DNA of 64,000 bases from Prosthecobacter sp. GTDB lineage: Bacteria > Verrucomicrobiota > Verrucomicrobiia > Verrucomicrobiales > Verrucomicrobiaceae. This document shows, piece after piece, positions 25,843-35,450 of this stretch. Position numbers and translations under genes: made by a program. The stretch is from positions 62,001-126,000 of the forward strand of contig JABARQ010000009.1 of the NCBI GenBank assembly GCA_019186985.1, written 5' to 3'. Every line of letters starts with the position of its first letter. Positions within the stretch are counted from its first letter, which is position 1. The notes under the pieces were generated by a model. That model did not search any database. It saw only the letters and a program-made list of their open reading frames with translations, and had not been told where the DNA came from.

Positions 25843-27261
25843 ATGAAATCCCTCATCGCACTCCTCGCCCTGGCGGCCGTGACCTCCCAGGCAGTCACCA
25901 CCGCGCCGCCGAACATCGTGCTCGTCATGGCGGACGACCAGGGCTGGGGTGACATGGCCTACAACGGCCACCCCAGGGTGCGCACCCCCAACTTCGACAG
26001 CATGGCGAAGTCCGGCATCCGCTTCGACCAGTTTCATGCCGCCGCACCGGTTTGCTCACCCACACGCGGCAGCGTGATGACCGGCCGCACCCCGAACCGA
26101 TATGGCGTCTTCTCCTGGGGGCACCCCATCCGTCCGCAGGAACTCACGATCGCCAAGGCACTCAAGACGGCAGGCTATCGAACGGGCCACTTCGGCAAAT
26201 GGCACCTCGGCTCCGTGCAGGCGGCCAGCCCGGCCAGCCCGGGCGCCTGTGGCTTCGACGAATGGGTCTCCGCACCCAACTTCTTCGACCTGGATCCCAT
26301 CCTCAGCGTCAAGGGCAGGGCCACTGAATTCAAAGGCGACAGCTCCGATGTCACCGCCGAGGTCGCCATCCAGTTCATTCGTGAATGCGCCAGGGATGAA
26401 AAACCCTTCCTGGCGGTCGTTTGGTTTGGCTCACCCCACAGCCCGCACCGGGCCCTGGAGCAGGACGCCGCCCTTTATGAAGGGCTGACCCAGGCGGAGA
26501 AAAACTTTTATGGTGAAATCACCGCCATGGACCGCGCCTTCGGCCGCCTGCGCAACGAACTTCGCTCCCTGGACATCGAGCAGGACACCGTGCTCTGGTA
26601 CTGCAGCGACAACGGCGCCCTGCCAAAGATAGGCTCCAGCGGCGGACGTCGCGGGAACAAGGGCAAGGTCTACGAAGGCGGCCTGCTCGTGCCCGCACTG
26701 CTCGAATGGCCGGCGCAGTTCCAGGAGGCGAAGGTCATCTCCGCCCCCTGCGTCACCTCCGACATCCTGCCCACAGTGCTCGATATTGCCGACGTGAAGC
26801 TGGAGAAGACTCCACCGCTGGATGGCGTCAGCCTCCTGCCCCTGCTCAACGGTGAAAAACGCAGCCGCAGCATGCCGATCGGCTTCTGGGACAGCGGCAC
26901 CAAAGGCATCGGCACTCCCTCGGATGTCTGGATGCGCGACCTCCTGGAAGCTCAGAAAAAAGGTGAGGAGCCCAGTGACCCGCTGCGCCTCGCCGCCGAC
27001 GCCGGCAAGATTGGCGACCCGGTGCCGCTGAACAAGTTCCCTGGTCACTCCGCCTGGCTCGACTGGCCCTGGAAGCTGCATCGCATCGAGGACAAAAAGA
27101 CCGGTGACGTGGAGTGGGAGCTCTACGACCTCAGCGCCGACCCGGACGAAAGCCGGGTGCTCTTTGCCGAGCAGCCCGACCGTGTCCCGCAGATGCAGGA
27201 AGCGCTGGAAAACTGGCTGGAAAGCGTCGCCCGCAGCCTGAACGGCGAGGATTACCGCTGA
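25843..27261 (+). CDS. exported sulfatase (S1 family)
   Basis: The start ATG 25843 gives a signal peptide (MKSLIALLALAAVTSQAVT) and 472 residues; the open frame begins earlier, inside the preceding gene. The metal-binding NIVLVMADDQGWGD and the formylglycine site CSPTRG (Cys71), with TGHFGKWHLG, are intact, so it should be an active arylsulfatase-type enzyme after Cys conversion. A later metal site is CSDNGALP. Substrate is probably a sulfated carbohydrate, but is not determined. It converges on a DUF1549/1553 gene. Confidence 0.93.
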   Translation: MKSLIALLALAAVTSQAVTTAPPNIVLVMADDQGWGDMAYNGHPRVRTPNFDSMAKSGIRFDQFHAAAPVCSPTRGSVMTGRTPNRYGVFSWGHPIRPQELTIAKALKTAGYRTGHFGKWHLGSVQAASPASPGACGFDEWVSAPNFFDLDPILSVKGRATEFKGDSSDVTAEVAIQFIRECARDEKPFLAVVWFGSPHSPHRALEQDAALYEGLTQAEKNFYGEITAMDRAFGRLRNELRSLDIEQDTVLWYCSDNGALPKIGSSGGRRGNKGKVYEGGLLVPALLEWPAQFQEAKVISAPCVTSDILPTVLDIADVKLEKTPPLDGVSLLPLLNGEKRSRSMPIGFWDSGTKGIGTPSDVWMRDLLEAQKKGEEPSDPLRLAADAGKIGDPVPLNKFPGHSAWLDWPWKLHRIEDKKTGDVEWELYDLSADPDESRVLFAEQPDRVPQMQEALENWLESVARSLNGEDYR

Positions 27262-27276
27262 ACGAAGGCGCCATGC

Positions 27277-29241
27277 CTAGTCGATAAACAGCAGCTCGTT
27301 CGAGGCCAGCAGCACCTGGGCGTATTGTGACCAGACAGCGGGATCAGATTCACGTCCGGCCATGAACCGACGTGCTGCAGCAGCCTCCGGAGACGTTGGC
27401 GGCCGCATGAACAACCTGCCATAGGCCCCCTCCAGCCAGCCGCCGCCCTGTGTTTGAATCCATTTCCCAAGGACATCCGCCCGCGACTGCATGAAGGGGG
27501 AGTTCAGGGCGAACAAGCCCTGCAGCGGCGTGGTCGTCTCCGTGCGCCAGGGACTGTGTGCGCCAGGATCGGGCACGTCATGGATGCGCAGCATCGGGTC
27601 CATGTCCTGACGGTCCGAGGCGCCATAAAGTGAACGCCGCAGGTTCTTCACGTCGCCAACGGATGCCGCAGGCCCTCCCAGGCGGAGGTCGATCTCCCCG
27701 GTGGCGGTGAGGATCCCGTCACGCCAGGACTCCCAGTCGAGCCGACGCCGGGTCATGCGCGCGAAGAGCTTGTTTTCCGGATCCTGCCTTTCATTTTCAG
27801 GAGCGATGCTGGCCTGCTGCCAGGCGGCGGAGTTGAGGATCTCCCGGTGCAGCCATTTCAGGGACCAGCCGTTTTCGATAAGCCTGCCAGCCAGGTCATC
27901 CAGCAGTTCCGGGTGCGTCGGCGGCTCGCCCAGGTTGCCAAACTCGCTCGGGGTGTCCACCAGGCCGCGGCCGAAATGATGCTTCCAAACCCGGTTGACG
28001 ATGACCCGCGCCGTCAGCGGGGCGGCGTCCTCGACGATGGCCTGAGCCAGCTCCAGCCTGCCGCTGCCCGTGCTGAACTGACGGGGGCGGCCGCTCTTGG
28101 ATGGAAAGGCCGACAGAAACCTGCGGGGCACGGGCTCGCCAAGGTCGTTGGGATTGCCGCGCCTCTGCAGCTCCAGGCTGCGTGACATGCCCATCTTGTA
28201 GTCGAGCTTCGTGCCCTTCTTGTTGTCGGCCTCGACGACATACAACGCGGCGTCAACCACGGCGTTGGCCATCTCCATCTGGTAATGCGGCGTGACGGCC
28301 TTGATCGCGTCGATCTTCACCTGGATCGCACGGGTCTGCTCCGCCAGGTCCTTGGGCTTCTTCTTTTTCAGCTCACCGATCTGCTTCTCCAGGGAGGCCA
28401 CCTCGGCACGGGCCCTTTCCACCGGCTTCCAGAAGCGGTCATCCATCGTCGGCAGCTCCGTCTGCTTCACGGAGGCAAAGACCCCCGCCAGGGCGTAGTA
28501 GTCCTGCGCGGTGACGGGGTCGGACTTGTGGTCATGACAGCGGGCGCAGGCCAGGGTCAGGCCCAGAAAGGTGCGGCCGACGGCGTCGACATGCTCCTCC
28601 CATTCGTCGGCCACCGTCGTCCGGATGATCTCGGGCGGAAGCTGCAATTCCTTGAAGTAGGTTGGGCTGAGGCCGATGAAACCCAGCGCCACACGGTCCT
28701 TCGGGCCGGTTCCCGGCAGGTGGTCCGCGGCAAGCTGCCGGATCACGAACTGGTCATACGGCATGTCCGTGTTCAGCGCCTGCACCACCCAGTCACGGTA
28801 CAAATAGGCGTACCTCGTCGAGTCCAGCCAGTCGGGCACCTGGTCGGTGTAGCGGGCAAGGTCCAGCCAGTGCCGCGCCCAGCGCTCCCCATGATGTGGC
28901 GAGGCCAGGTAATGTTCGACCCGCGCCTGCTGGGAGTCCGGACCAGCCTTCACCACCCGGTCCGGAGGCAGGCCGGTCAGGACAAGGGCCAGCCGTCTTT
29001 CCAAAGTTTGTTCGTCCGCCCTGGGGGAGGGCTTCAGGCCTGCGGCCTCCATCCGGGCCAGCAGGTAGCGGTCGATCCGGGTTTTCGGCCAGGCGGCATC
29101 CTTGACGGACGGTGGCTCCACCCGGCGCAGGGGGGCGAAGGACCAGGGCACGGGCCGTGGACCGTCGTCCTTGGCCAGGATGCCAGGGGCTGGACACAAG
29201 GCCGCTGCGCCCAGAAGGAACACGAGACGAAGGGAAGGCAT
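27277..29241 (-). CDS. exported DUF1549/DUF1553 protein lacking the N-terminal cytochrome domain
   Basis: ATG 29241 opens a signal peptide (MPSLRLVFLLGAAALCPAPGILA), giving 654 residues. The mature protein begins with the short segment WSFAPLRRVEPPSVKD typical of the start of DUF1549, and the cytochrome c domain present in relatives is missing. DUF1549 contains a CARCHDHKSDPV motif that may still bind haem or metal; DUF1553 runs from about 400 (NRVWKHHFGRGLVDTPSEFG) to the end (LLASNELLFID). The domain loss makes it a shorter class. Role unknown; it lies tail to tail with a sulfatase. Confidence 0.88.
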   Translation of the reverse strand: MPSLRLVFLLGAAALCPAPGILAKDDGPRPVPWSFAPLRRVEPPSVKDAAWPKTRIDRYLLARMEAAGLKPSPRADEQTLERRLALVLTGLPPDRVVKAGPDSQQARVEHYLASPHHGERWARHWLDLARYTDQVPDWLDSTRYAYLYRDWVVQALNTDMPYDQFVIRQLAADHLPGTGPKDRVALGFIGLSPTYFKELQLPPEIIRTTVADEWEEHVDAVGRTFLGLTLACARCHDHKSDPVTAQDYYALAGVFASVKQTELPTMDDRFWKPVERARAEVASLEKQIGELKKKKPKDLAEQTRAIQVKIDAIKAVTPHYQMEMANAVVDAALYVVEADNKKGTKLDYKMGMSRSLELQRRGNPNDLGEPVPRRFLSAFPSKSGRPRQFSTGSGRLELAQAIVEDAAPLTARVIVNRVWKHHFGRGLVDTPSEFGNLGEPPTHPELLDDLAGRLIENGWSLKWLHREILNSAAWQQASIAPENERQDPENKLFARMTRRRLDWESWRDGILTATGEIDLRLGGPAASVGDVKNLRRSLYGASDRQDMDPMLRIHDVPDPGAHSPWRTETTTPLQGLFALNSPFMQSRADVLGKWIQTQGGGWLEGAYGRLFMRPPTSPEAAAARRFMAGRESDPAVWSQYAQVLLASNELLFID

Positions 29242-29358
29242 GTCCACTCTACAGCCCGGACCGGCCCATGCTTTCAAATGAACGCATCAGGGGTCGTCCG
29301 GGATCAAAACACCTGTTGTCCGCCGTCCCGGTTGTGGTAGCCTTTCCCTCCCACCCCC

Positions 29359-31071
29359 ATGTTCGAATCTCTCCGGCGTGCCCGCTTGCAACGAGAAGGC
29401 CTGTCCTGCGGAAAAGTCCGCCGGAAGCATCAGGATGGCGACCTCGTGGATGAGCTGCGGACCCACCCTGCTGCCACGGCCCTCGTCTACCTGCTCTTCT
29501 TTACGGGCATCGGCCTGCTCATGAAGGTGGCCGCCGCCGCCGTGCCGGGCACCATCCAGCCCCAGCTCACCGCCTACCTCTGCGCCGCCGCCGTCGGAGG
29601 AGCCCTGGTCATCCACCTGCGGGTCGCCCTGCGCGAGGATGTGGCTGACAACACGGAGCTGGCGCTCGTCCTCGGCACCCTGCTCCTGCAGTTCCTCGCC
29701 AGCGTGGGCATGATCGACTTTGCCTACCAAAAAGGATGGACTGGAGCCCTGCCCATCCTGGCCCTGCCCCACGCCCTCGGCCCGATGGTGCTCTCCGTCG
29801 CCCTGGGCAGGAAGATCGGCCTCTTTGGCGCCATCTATTCCAGCCTGCTCGGCGCCATCATCTTCATGTCGGTGAACGTGGTCACCTACCTGGCCTGCTC
29901 TGCCCTGATCGGCTTCCTGGTCGTGCTGTTCACCAACCGTGTCCGCCGCCGCAACCGCCTGCTCATGGCCGGGCTCTACATCGGCGCCGTCGCCGCCGCC
30001 TTCTCCCTCATCATGCACCACGCCGCCGGCGCCGTCGAGCCCGCCGCCCTCGGCCGCGTGATGGGCATCCCGCTCCTGGTCGGCATCCTCACCGGCCTCG
30101 CCGTCGGCGGCGCCATGCCCATGATCGAAAGCTTGTTCGGCGTCACCACCGAGGTCACCTGGCTGGAGCAGGCCGACCTCAACCACCCCCTCATGCGCCG
30201 CCTCAGCATCGAGGCCCCCGGCACCTACCACCACAGCCTCATCGTCGCCAACATCGCCGAGGCCGCCGCCGAGGCCGTCGGAGCCAACGCCGCCATGACC
30301 CGCGTCTGCGCCTACTTCCACGACATCGGCAAGCTCACCAAGCCGGAGTACTTCATCGAGAACATGGACCCGGCGAACAACCCCCATGAGGACCTGACCG
30401 CCCGCATGAGCGCCCTCATCCTCATCGCCCATGTGAAGGACGGCGTCGACCTGGCCATCAAGCACAAGCTCAACTGCAGCATCATTGACGTCATCGAGCA
30501 GCACCATGGCACCACCCTGGCCTGGTACTTCTACAAGCGCGCCCTCGACCAGAAGGCCGAGATGATACGCCTCGTCGAACAGGGCAAGTCCAAGGAGGAC
30601 GACGTGCCGCAGGTCACCGAGGACGTCTTCCGCTACCCCGGTCCGAAGCCGCAGTTCAAGGAGGCCGCCATCATCTCCCTCGCGGACGCCATCGAAAGCG
30701 CCTCCCGTTCCCTGGAGAAACCCAACCCCGCCCGTGTCGAGGCCCTCGTGGATGAAATCGTCCAGAGCCGCATGGTGGACGGCCAGCTCGATGAATGCGA
30801 CCTCACCATCGCCGAGCTCGCCCGCGTGAAGGCCAGCTTCATCAAGACCCTCCTGAGCATGATGCACAGCCGGGTGAAGTATCAGAAGGCCAGCGAGACC
30901 CAGGCCGCCACCAGCATCATCGGCCCCAGGGACATGGCCGCCTCCGCCCAGCCCCAGGTTCATGACGGCCGCACCGTCGCCATGGAGTCCCCCTACATCA
31001 CCAGCAGCGAGACGCCGCCCTCCGAAAGGAAGAAGCGCGCCCCGCGCAAGCCGCCCGCCTCCGCCGCCTGA
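29359..31071 (+). CDS. membrane HD-domain phosphohydrolase (PgpH/7TM-7TMR_HD type)
   Basis: The 570-residue protein has about seven membrane helices between residues 40 and 245, then a cytoplasmic HD domain with YHHSLIVANIAE, YFHDIGKL (His321-Asp322) and EQHHGTTL. This matches PgpH, which degrades cyclic di-AMP in Firmicutes. It is shorter than PgpH because the large extracellular 7TMR-HDED domain is absent. The C-terminal 70 residues are Pro/Lys-rich and unstructured. ybeY starts one base after its stop, the conserved pgpH-ybeY order, so they are co-transcribed. Confidence 0.85.
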   Translation: MFESLRRARLQREGLSCGKVRRKHQDGDLVDELRTHPAATALVYLLFFTGIGLLMKVAAAAVPGTIQPQLTAYLCAAAVGGALVIHLRVALREDVADNTELALVLGTLLLQFLASVGMIDFAYQKGWTGALPILALPHALGPMVLSVALGRKIGLFGAIYSSLLGAIIFMSVNVVTYLACSALIGFLVVLFTNRVRRRNRLLMAGLYIGAVAAAFSLIMHHAAGAVEPAALGRVMGIPLLVGILTGLAVGGAMPMIESLFGVTTEVTWLEQADLNHPLMRRLSIEAPGTYHHSLIVANIAEAAAEAVGANAAMTRVCAYFHDIGKLTKPEYFIENMDPANNPHEDLTARMSALILIAHVKDGVDLAIKHKLNCSIIDVIEQHHGTTLAWYFYKRALDQKAEMIRLVEQGKSKEDDVPQVTEDVFRYPGPKPQFKEAAIISLADAIESASRSLEKPNPARVEALVDEIVQSRMVDGQLDECDLTIAELARVKASFIKTLLSMMHSRVKYQKASETQAATSIIGPRDMAASAQPQVHDGRTVAMESPYITSSETPPSERKKRAPRKPPASAA

Positions 31072-31072
31072 G

Positions 31073-31519
31073 ATGTCCGCCGGACCGCCCCGACCCAGGC
31101 TGCACCTGCACAATCACCACCCGAAGCGCAGGCTGCCGCTCCGCTGGCTGAAGCACGTCGCCCAGGCCGCCATCCCCCGCTGCCAGAAGGCCGCACGCTC
31201 CGCCGACGCCCCGCTTCTCCATCTTGATGAAGTCGAGGTTTCACTGGTCGGCGACGCCGAAATAGCCCGCGTTCATGGCGAGTTCCTCGACGACCCGACG
31301 CCCACGGACGTCATCACCTTCCATCACGGTGAAATCCTCGTCAGCACCGACACCGCCGCCCGGCAGGGGGAGGAACACGGCCAGGACATCGCCCGCGAAA
31401 CCGCGCTCTACATCGTCCACGGCCTCATGCACCTCGGCGGCTGGGACGATCATGAGCCCGGGGAGGCGGCGCAGATGGCCCTCCTTCAGGAGCAGATTTT
31501 AAAGGAATGCCTTTCCTGA
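31073..31519 (+). CDS. ybeY: endoribonuclease YbeY
   Basis: The start ATG 31073 (MSAGPPRPRL) lies one base after the pgpH stop; the longer open frame inside pgpH is not used. The 148-residue product has the UPF0054 zinc motif HGLMHLGGWDDH (His116, His120, with the third His one residue later than in the usual HGxLHLxGYDH) and the upstream DDPTPTDVITFH. YbeY matures the 16S rRNA 3' end and takes part in ribosome quality control. It is the second gene of the HD-protein operon. Confidence 0.9.
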   Translation: MSAGPPRPRLHLHNHHPKRRLPLRWLKHVAQAAIPRCQKAARSADAPLLHLDEVEVSLVGDAEIARVHGEFLDDPTPTDVITFHHGEILVSTDTAARQGEEHGQDIARETALYIVHGLMHLGGWDDHEPGEAAQMALLQEQILKECLS

Positions 31520-31545
31520 GCGTTCCGTCATCCGGACTCCCGCCC

Positions 31546-32298
31546 ATGCGCTACGCCTTCTTCGACCTCGACCACACCCTGCTGCCGTTCGACACCCAGG
31601 CGCTCTTCTGCAACTTCGTGCTCCGCCGGCATCCCTGGCGCATCTTTCTGCATCTTTGGTTCGTCCCCTTCGCCCTCGGCCGCGCCCTTGGACTCGTCAG
31701 CACCGCCGCGGCCAAGCGCGCCTGCCTCTCCTACCTCGCCGGCATGAAGCGCGCCCATCTCCGCCGCCTCGCCCGCGACTTCGCCCACGACTGCGTGGAC
31801 ACCTGGATCTACCCCGAGCTGCGCGCGGAGATCCTCCGCCACAAGCATCAGCACCGGAAGCTCGTGCTCAACACCGCCAGCCCCGACTTCTACGCCCACG
31901 ACATCGCCGAGGTGCTCGGCTTCGACCACTGCATCGCCACCCAGTTCAAGCTGACGGAAAACCTCGTCCCCATGCGCCCGCCGATCCTCGGCTCCAACAA
32001 CAAGCGCGAGGCCAAGATCGTCGCCATGAAAAACCGCCTGCCCGGCGTCGCCGCCCTTAGTGACGAGGAACGCTTCCACTGCTGGGCCTACAGCGACAGC
32101 GCTGCGGACATCCCGCTGCTTGAGTTCGTCGGCAACCGCGTGCTCGTCCATCCCAGCCGCCGGCTGCGCTCCCATTTCCCCCAGGCGGACGTCACTGTGC
32201 TCACGCCCCGCAGGCCCTACTGGGGCAGGCTTGGTGATCTGTTCGCCGTGCTGCGCCAGATGACCGGCCTGCACAGGGAGCGCGGCCCGCATTCCTGA
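31546..32298 (+). CDS. HAD-IB family phosphatase (SerB-like)
   Basis: The start ATG 31546 (MRYAFFDLDHTLLP) places the catalytic DLDHT motif at the very N-terminus, as in HAD-IB hydrolases; an in-frame Met 39 bp earlier would overlap ybeY. The 250-residue product has the second motif LNTASPDF and the third YSDSAADIPLLE, and a helical cap between them with two hydrophobic helices. Relatives dephosphorylate phosphoserine or phospholipid-like compounds; the substrate is open. It is probably the third gene of the HD protein-ybeY unit. Confidence 0.85.
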   Translation: MRYAFFDLDHTLLPFDTQALFCNFVLRRHPWRIFLHLWFVPFALGRALGLVSTAAAKRACLSYLAGMKRAHLRRLARDFAHDCVDTWIYPELRAEILRHKHQHRKLVLNTASPDFYAHDIAEVLGFDHCIATQFKLTENLVPMRPPILGSNNKREAKIVAMKNRLPGVAALSDEERFHCWAYSDSAADIPLLEFVGNRVLVHPSRRLRSHFPQADVTVLTPRRPYWGRLGDLFAVLRQMTGLHRERGPHS

Positions 32299-32356
32299 AG
32301 CCCGGTTCGGAAGGCTTGCATGACATGGCCCGTTTCATTAGAAGCACAGCCTCACC

Positions 32357-33385
32357 ATGACCACCGACCGCCGCTCCTTCCTCGCCACCCTTGCCACAGC
32401 CACGGCCGCCAGCGCCTTCGGACGCGACTGGAGCGGCCGGAATCCCGAGCGTTATCCAGACCCGGACGTCATCGCCATCGACCCGGCCTTTGAGAAGCTC
32501 ATCCAGGGCAACTCGCCCATCCGCCGCCTTCACACCGGCATGCTCTGGGCGGAGGGCCCCGCCTGGAACGGCAGCGGCAACTACCTGGTCTGGAGCGACA
32601 TCCCCAACAACGCCCAGATGCGCTACCTCCCCGAGGACGGCCACGTCTCCGTGCTGCGCAACAATTCCGGCAACAGCAACGGCAACACCTTCGACTGGCA
32701 GGGCCGCCAGATCTCCTGCGAACACGCCACCCGCCGCGTCGTGCGCTATGAACTGGACGGCAAGGTCACCGTGCTCGCCTCGGAGTTTGAGGGCAAACCC
32801 CTCAACGCCCCGAATGATGCCGTGGTGCATCCCGACGGCGGCGTCTGGTTCACCGACCCCGGCTACGGCAGCATGATGGACTACGAGGGCAACAAGGGCG
32901 AGCTGCTGATCAAGGAGGCCGTCTACCGCATCGACCCCTCGGGCAAAATCGCCAAGGTCACCGACGACCTCGTCAAGCCTAACGGCCTTTGCTTCAGCCC
33001 GGACTACCGCAGGCTCTACATCGTCGACACCGGCGCCCCGAAAAACATCCGCGCCTATGACGTCGAGGACGGCGTCAGGCTCGGCAAGGGCAGGGAGTTC
33101 ACGCCTAACAAGGGTCTGCTCGCCGACAAGGCCGGCAAGGGCAACTCTGACGGCGTGCGCTGCGACGTCGAGGGTAATGTCTGGGCCAGCGCCGGCTGGA
33201 TCGGCGAAGGCTATGACGGCGTGCATGTCTTCAACCCCGAAGGCCGCCTGATCGGCTTCATCCGCCTGCCCGAGACCGTCAGCAACCTGTGCTTCGGCGG
33301 CCCGAAGAGGAACCGTCTCTTCATGACCGCCAGCCAGAGCCTGTTCTCGCTTTATGTGAACACGCGCGGCGCCCACTTCTGCTGA
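32357..33385 (+). CDS. Tat-exported SMP-30/gluconolactonase-family protein
   Basis: The 342-residue protein begins with a Tat-type signal (TTDRRSFLATLATATAASAFG). The six-bladed SMP-30 propeller is clear: EGPAWNGSGNYLVWSDIPNN with the first metal Glu, NAPNDAVVHPDGGVWFTDPGYG with Asn and Asp ligands, and KPNGLCFSPDYRRLYIVDTG. It probably hydrolyses a sugar lactone such as gluconolactone in the periplasm. A monocistronic gene; it converges on the PLP enzyme. Confidence 0.92.
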   Translation: MTTDRRSFLATLATATAASAFGRDWSGRNPERYPDPDVIAIDPAFEKLIQGNSPIRRLHTGMLWAEGPAWNGSGNYLVWSDIPNNAQMRYLPEDGHVSVLRNNSGNSNGNTFDWQGRQISCEHATRRVVRYELDGKVTVLASEFEGKPLNAPNDAVVHPDGGVWFTDPGYGSMMDYEGNKGELLIKEAVYRIDPSGKIAKVTDDLVKPNGLCFSPDYRRLYIVDTGAPKNIRAYDVEDGVRLGKGREFTPNKGLLADKAGKGNSDGVRCDVEGNVWASAGWIGEGYDGVHVFNPEGRLIGFIRLPETVSNLCFGGPKRNRLFMTASQSLFSLYVNTRGAHFC

Positions 33386-33402
33386 GCACCGTGCGGTGTC
33401 GC

Positions 33403-34566
33403 TCAGCCCGCCGCCAGGGCGCGCTCGATGTCGGCCCACAGGTCCTCGACGTGCTCGATGCCGACGGAGAAGCGGATCAGCCCGTCGGTGATGCCCGCCG
33501 CCTCCCGCACCTCGCGGGGCACGGAGGCGTGCGTCATCGTCGCAGGGTGACAGACGAGGCTCTCGATGCCGCCCAGGCTTTCGGCCTGGGTGAACAGGTG
33601 CAGCCTGCGGATGAAGGCCAGCGCCCCCTCCTGGCTATGGCCGAAATCCGCCAGCATCATGCCGCTGCCGCCGGTCATCTGCCGCTTCGCCAGCTCATGC
33701 TGAGGATGGCTGGGCAGGAAGGGGTAGCGCACCGACTTCACCCGCGGATGGGCCTCCAGCCGCGTCGCCAGCTCCAGGGCGTTGGCGCTATGGCGCTCCA
33801 TGCGCAGGGCCTCGGTCTTCACGCCGCGCGAGGTCAGCCAGGTGTCAAACGGGCTCGGCTGCAGGCCCAGCGCCTTCTGGGCGAAGATCATCTTCTCCTG
33901 CCATTCGTCCGTGTTGCTGCAAACCGCGCCGCCAAGCGTGTCGGAATGGCCGTTGGTGTATTTCGTGGTGCTGAGCAGCGACAGGTCAGCCCCCAGGTCG
34001 AGCGGCTTCTGCAGCAGGCTGGAGGCGAAGGTGTTGTCCACCACCACCGAGGCGCCCACGCCGTGCGCCACATCGGAAAGCGCCCGGATGTCGAGCACCT
34101 TCAGCAGCGGGTTCGTGGGGGATTCCAGCCAGAGCAGCGCAGGCTTCAGACGCGCCACTTCGTCATAATGGGCCGGGTCGGCGAGGTTCACATAGTGGAT
34201 GTCCACCCCGAACTTGCGCAGCACCCTTTCAAACAGGCGGTAGGTGCAGCCGTAGATGTTCTGCTCGGAGACGATCGTGTCCCCGGCCTTCAGGCCGAAG
34301 GCGATGGCGGTGATGGCGGACACGCCGCTGGCAAAGACGGTGCAGTGCCGGGCGTTCTCCAGGCTTGCCAGCGTGGTCTGCAGGTTCCTGAAGTTGGGGC
34401 TGCCGCTGCGGGTGTAGTCAAAGCCGCCCGGGTTGCCCGTCTCAAAGGTCGAGGTCATGTAGATCGGCGGGATCACCGCGCCGGTCTCGCTCCGGTAATC
34501 CTGGCCGACATGGATGGCGCGCGTTTCAAAACGGGCGTCGCTGGGCACGGTGGGGTCGTCTCTCAT
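33403..34566 (-). CDS. trans-sulfuration family PLP enzyme (cystathionine gamma-synthase/lyase type)
   Basis: The start ATG 34566 (MRDDPTVPSDARFETRAIHVG) is the family-like N-terminus and gives 387 residues. Marks of the Cys/Met-metabolism PLP fold are YTRSGSPNFRNLQ, FASGVSAITA, WLESPTNP, VVDNTFASSLLQKPLDLGAD and the Schiff-base segment STTKYTNGHSD (Lys202), with SLGGIESL near the end. It may act as cystathionine gamma-synthase, gamma-lyase or a related enzyme; sequence alone does not separate these. The start region is divergent from the ABC exporter genes, 119 bp apart. Confidence 0.9.
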   Translation of the reverse strand: MRDDPTVPSDARFETRAIHVGQDYRSETGAVIPPIYMTSTFETGNPGGFDYTRSGSPNFRNLQTTLASLENARHCTVFASGVSAITAIAFGLKAGDTIVSEQNIYGCTYRLFERVLRKFGVDIHYVNLADPAHYDEVARLKPALLWLESPTNPLLKVLDIRALSDVAHGVGASVVVDNTFASSLLQKPLDLGADLSLLSTTKYTNGHSDTLGGAVCSNTDEWQEKMIFAQKALGLQPSPFDTWLTSRGVKTEALRMERHSANALELATRLEAHPRVKSVRYPFLPSHPQHELAKRQMTGGSGMMLADFGHSQEGALAFIRRLHLFTQAESLGGIESLVCHPATMTHASVPREVREAAGITDGLIRFSVGIEHVEDLWADIERALAAG

Positions 34567-34685
34567 GATGGGCGCGCATTCAACCATGCAGCGGCGGACA
34601 TGCAAGGCGGGCGCGCTCTCCATCGTGGTTAGGCCGCCCCGCCTGCCCCTTGCATTCCCGGGGGCATCGTCCATCCTCCGCGCCC

Positions 34686-35450
34686 ATGTCCGCCCCCACC
34701 GACACGCGCGATGTCATCCTGGAAGCACGCGAACTCACCCGTGAGTTCGACGGCGTGAAGGCCCTGGACCGCTTCTCCTTCAAGCTCCATCGCGGCGAGG
34801 TGCTGGGCCTGCTCGGGGCCAACGGCGCCGGCAAGACCACCGCCATGAACTGCCTGCTGGGCCTCACCCTGCCCACCAGCGGCGATCTTTTCGCCTTCGG
34901 CCTGCCCCTGCACCAGCACCGCATCGAAATCCTCCGGCGCGCCAACTTCTCCTCCGCCTACACCGCCCTGCCAGGCAACCTGCTGGTCGGCCAGAACCTG
35001 CTCGTCTTTGCCAAGATCTACGGCGTGAGGGACCCCCGGCAAAAAATCGCCCAGCTCATGGAGCTGCTGGAGATCTCCCACCTTGCCAAGCGCGTCACCG
35101 GCCAGCTCTCCGCCGGTGAGTCCACCCGCGTGAACCTCGTGAAGGCCTTCCTGAACGATCCCGAGCTGCTCATGCTCGACGAGCCCACCGCCAGCCTCGA
35201 CCCCGACATCGCCGACAAGGTCCGCAAGGTGGTACGCAGGGTGCAGCGCGAGCGCAGCATCGGCATCCTCTACACCTCCCACAACATGCGTGACATCGAG
35301 GAGGTCTGCGACCGTGTCATCTTCCTCCACAAGGGCCGCATCGTCTGTGAAGGCACGCCCTCCGAGATCCTCTCCCGTTCCAGCAGCGCCTCCCTGGAGG
35401 ACGTATTCATCAAGATCGCCCGCGACGGCGAAATCGTCGACGAACCATGA
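34686..35450 (+). CDS. ABC-2 type exporter ATP-binding protein
   Basis: ATG 34686 gives 254 residues. Walker A is GANGAGKTT (Lys50), the signature LSAGES replaces LSGGQ, Walker B is LLMLDEPTASLD, and the H-loop is YTSHNM. It belongs to the DrrA/NodI-like ABC-2 exporter group. The permease gene starts within its stop codon (ATGA, 35447-35450), so the two are coupled. The substrate is unknown; relatives move drugs, lipids or polysaccharides. Confidence 0.93.
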   Translation: MSAPTDTRDVILEARELTREFDGVKALDRFSFKLHRGEVLGLLGANGAGKTTAMNCLLGLTLPTSGDLFAFGLPLHQHRIEILRRANFSSAYTALPGNLLVGQNLLVFAKIYGVRDPRQKIAQLMELLEISHLAKRVTGQLSAGESTRVNLVKAFLNDPELLMLDEPTASLDPDIADKVRKVVRRVQRERSIGILYTSHNMRDIEEVCDRVIFLHKGRIVCEGTPSEILSRSSSASLEDVFIKIARDGEIVDEP

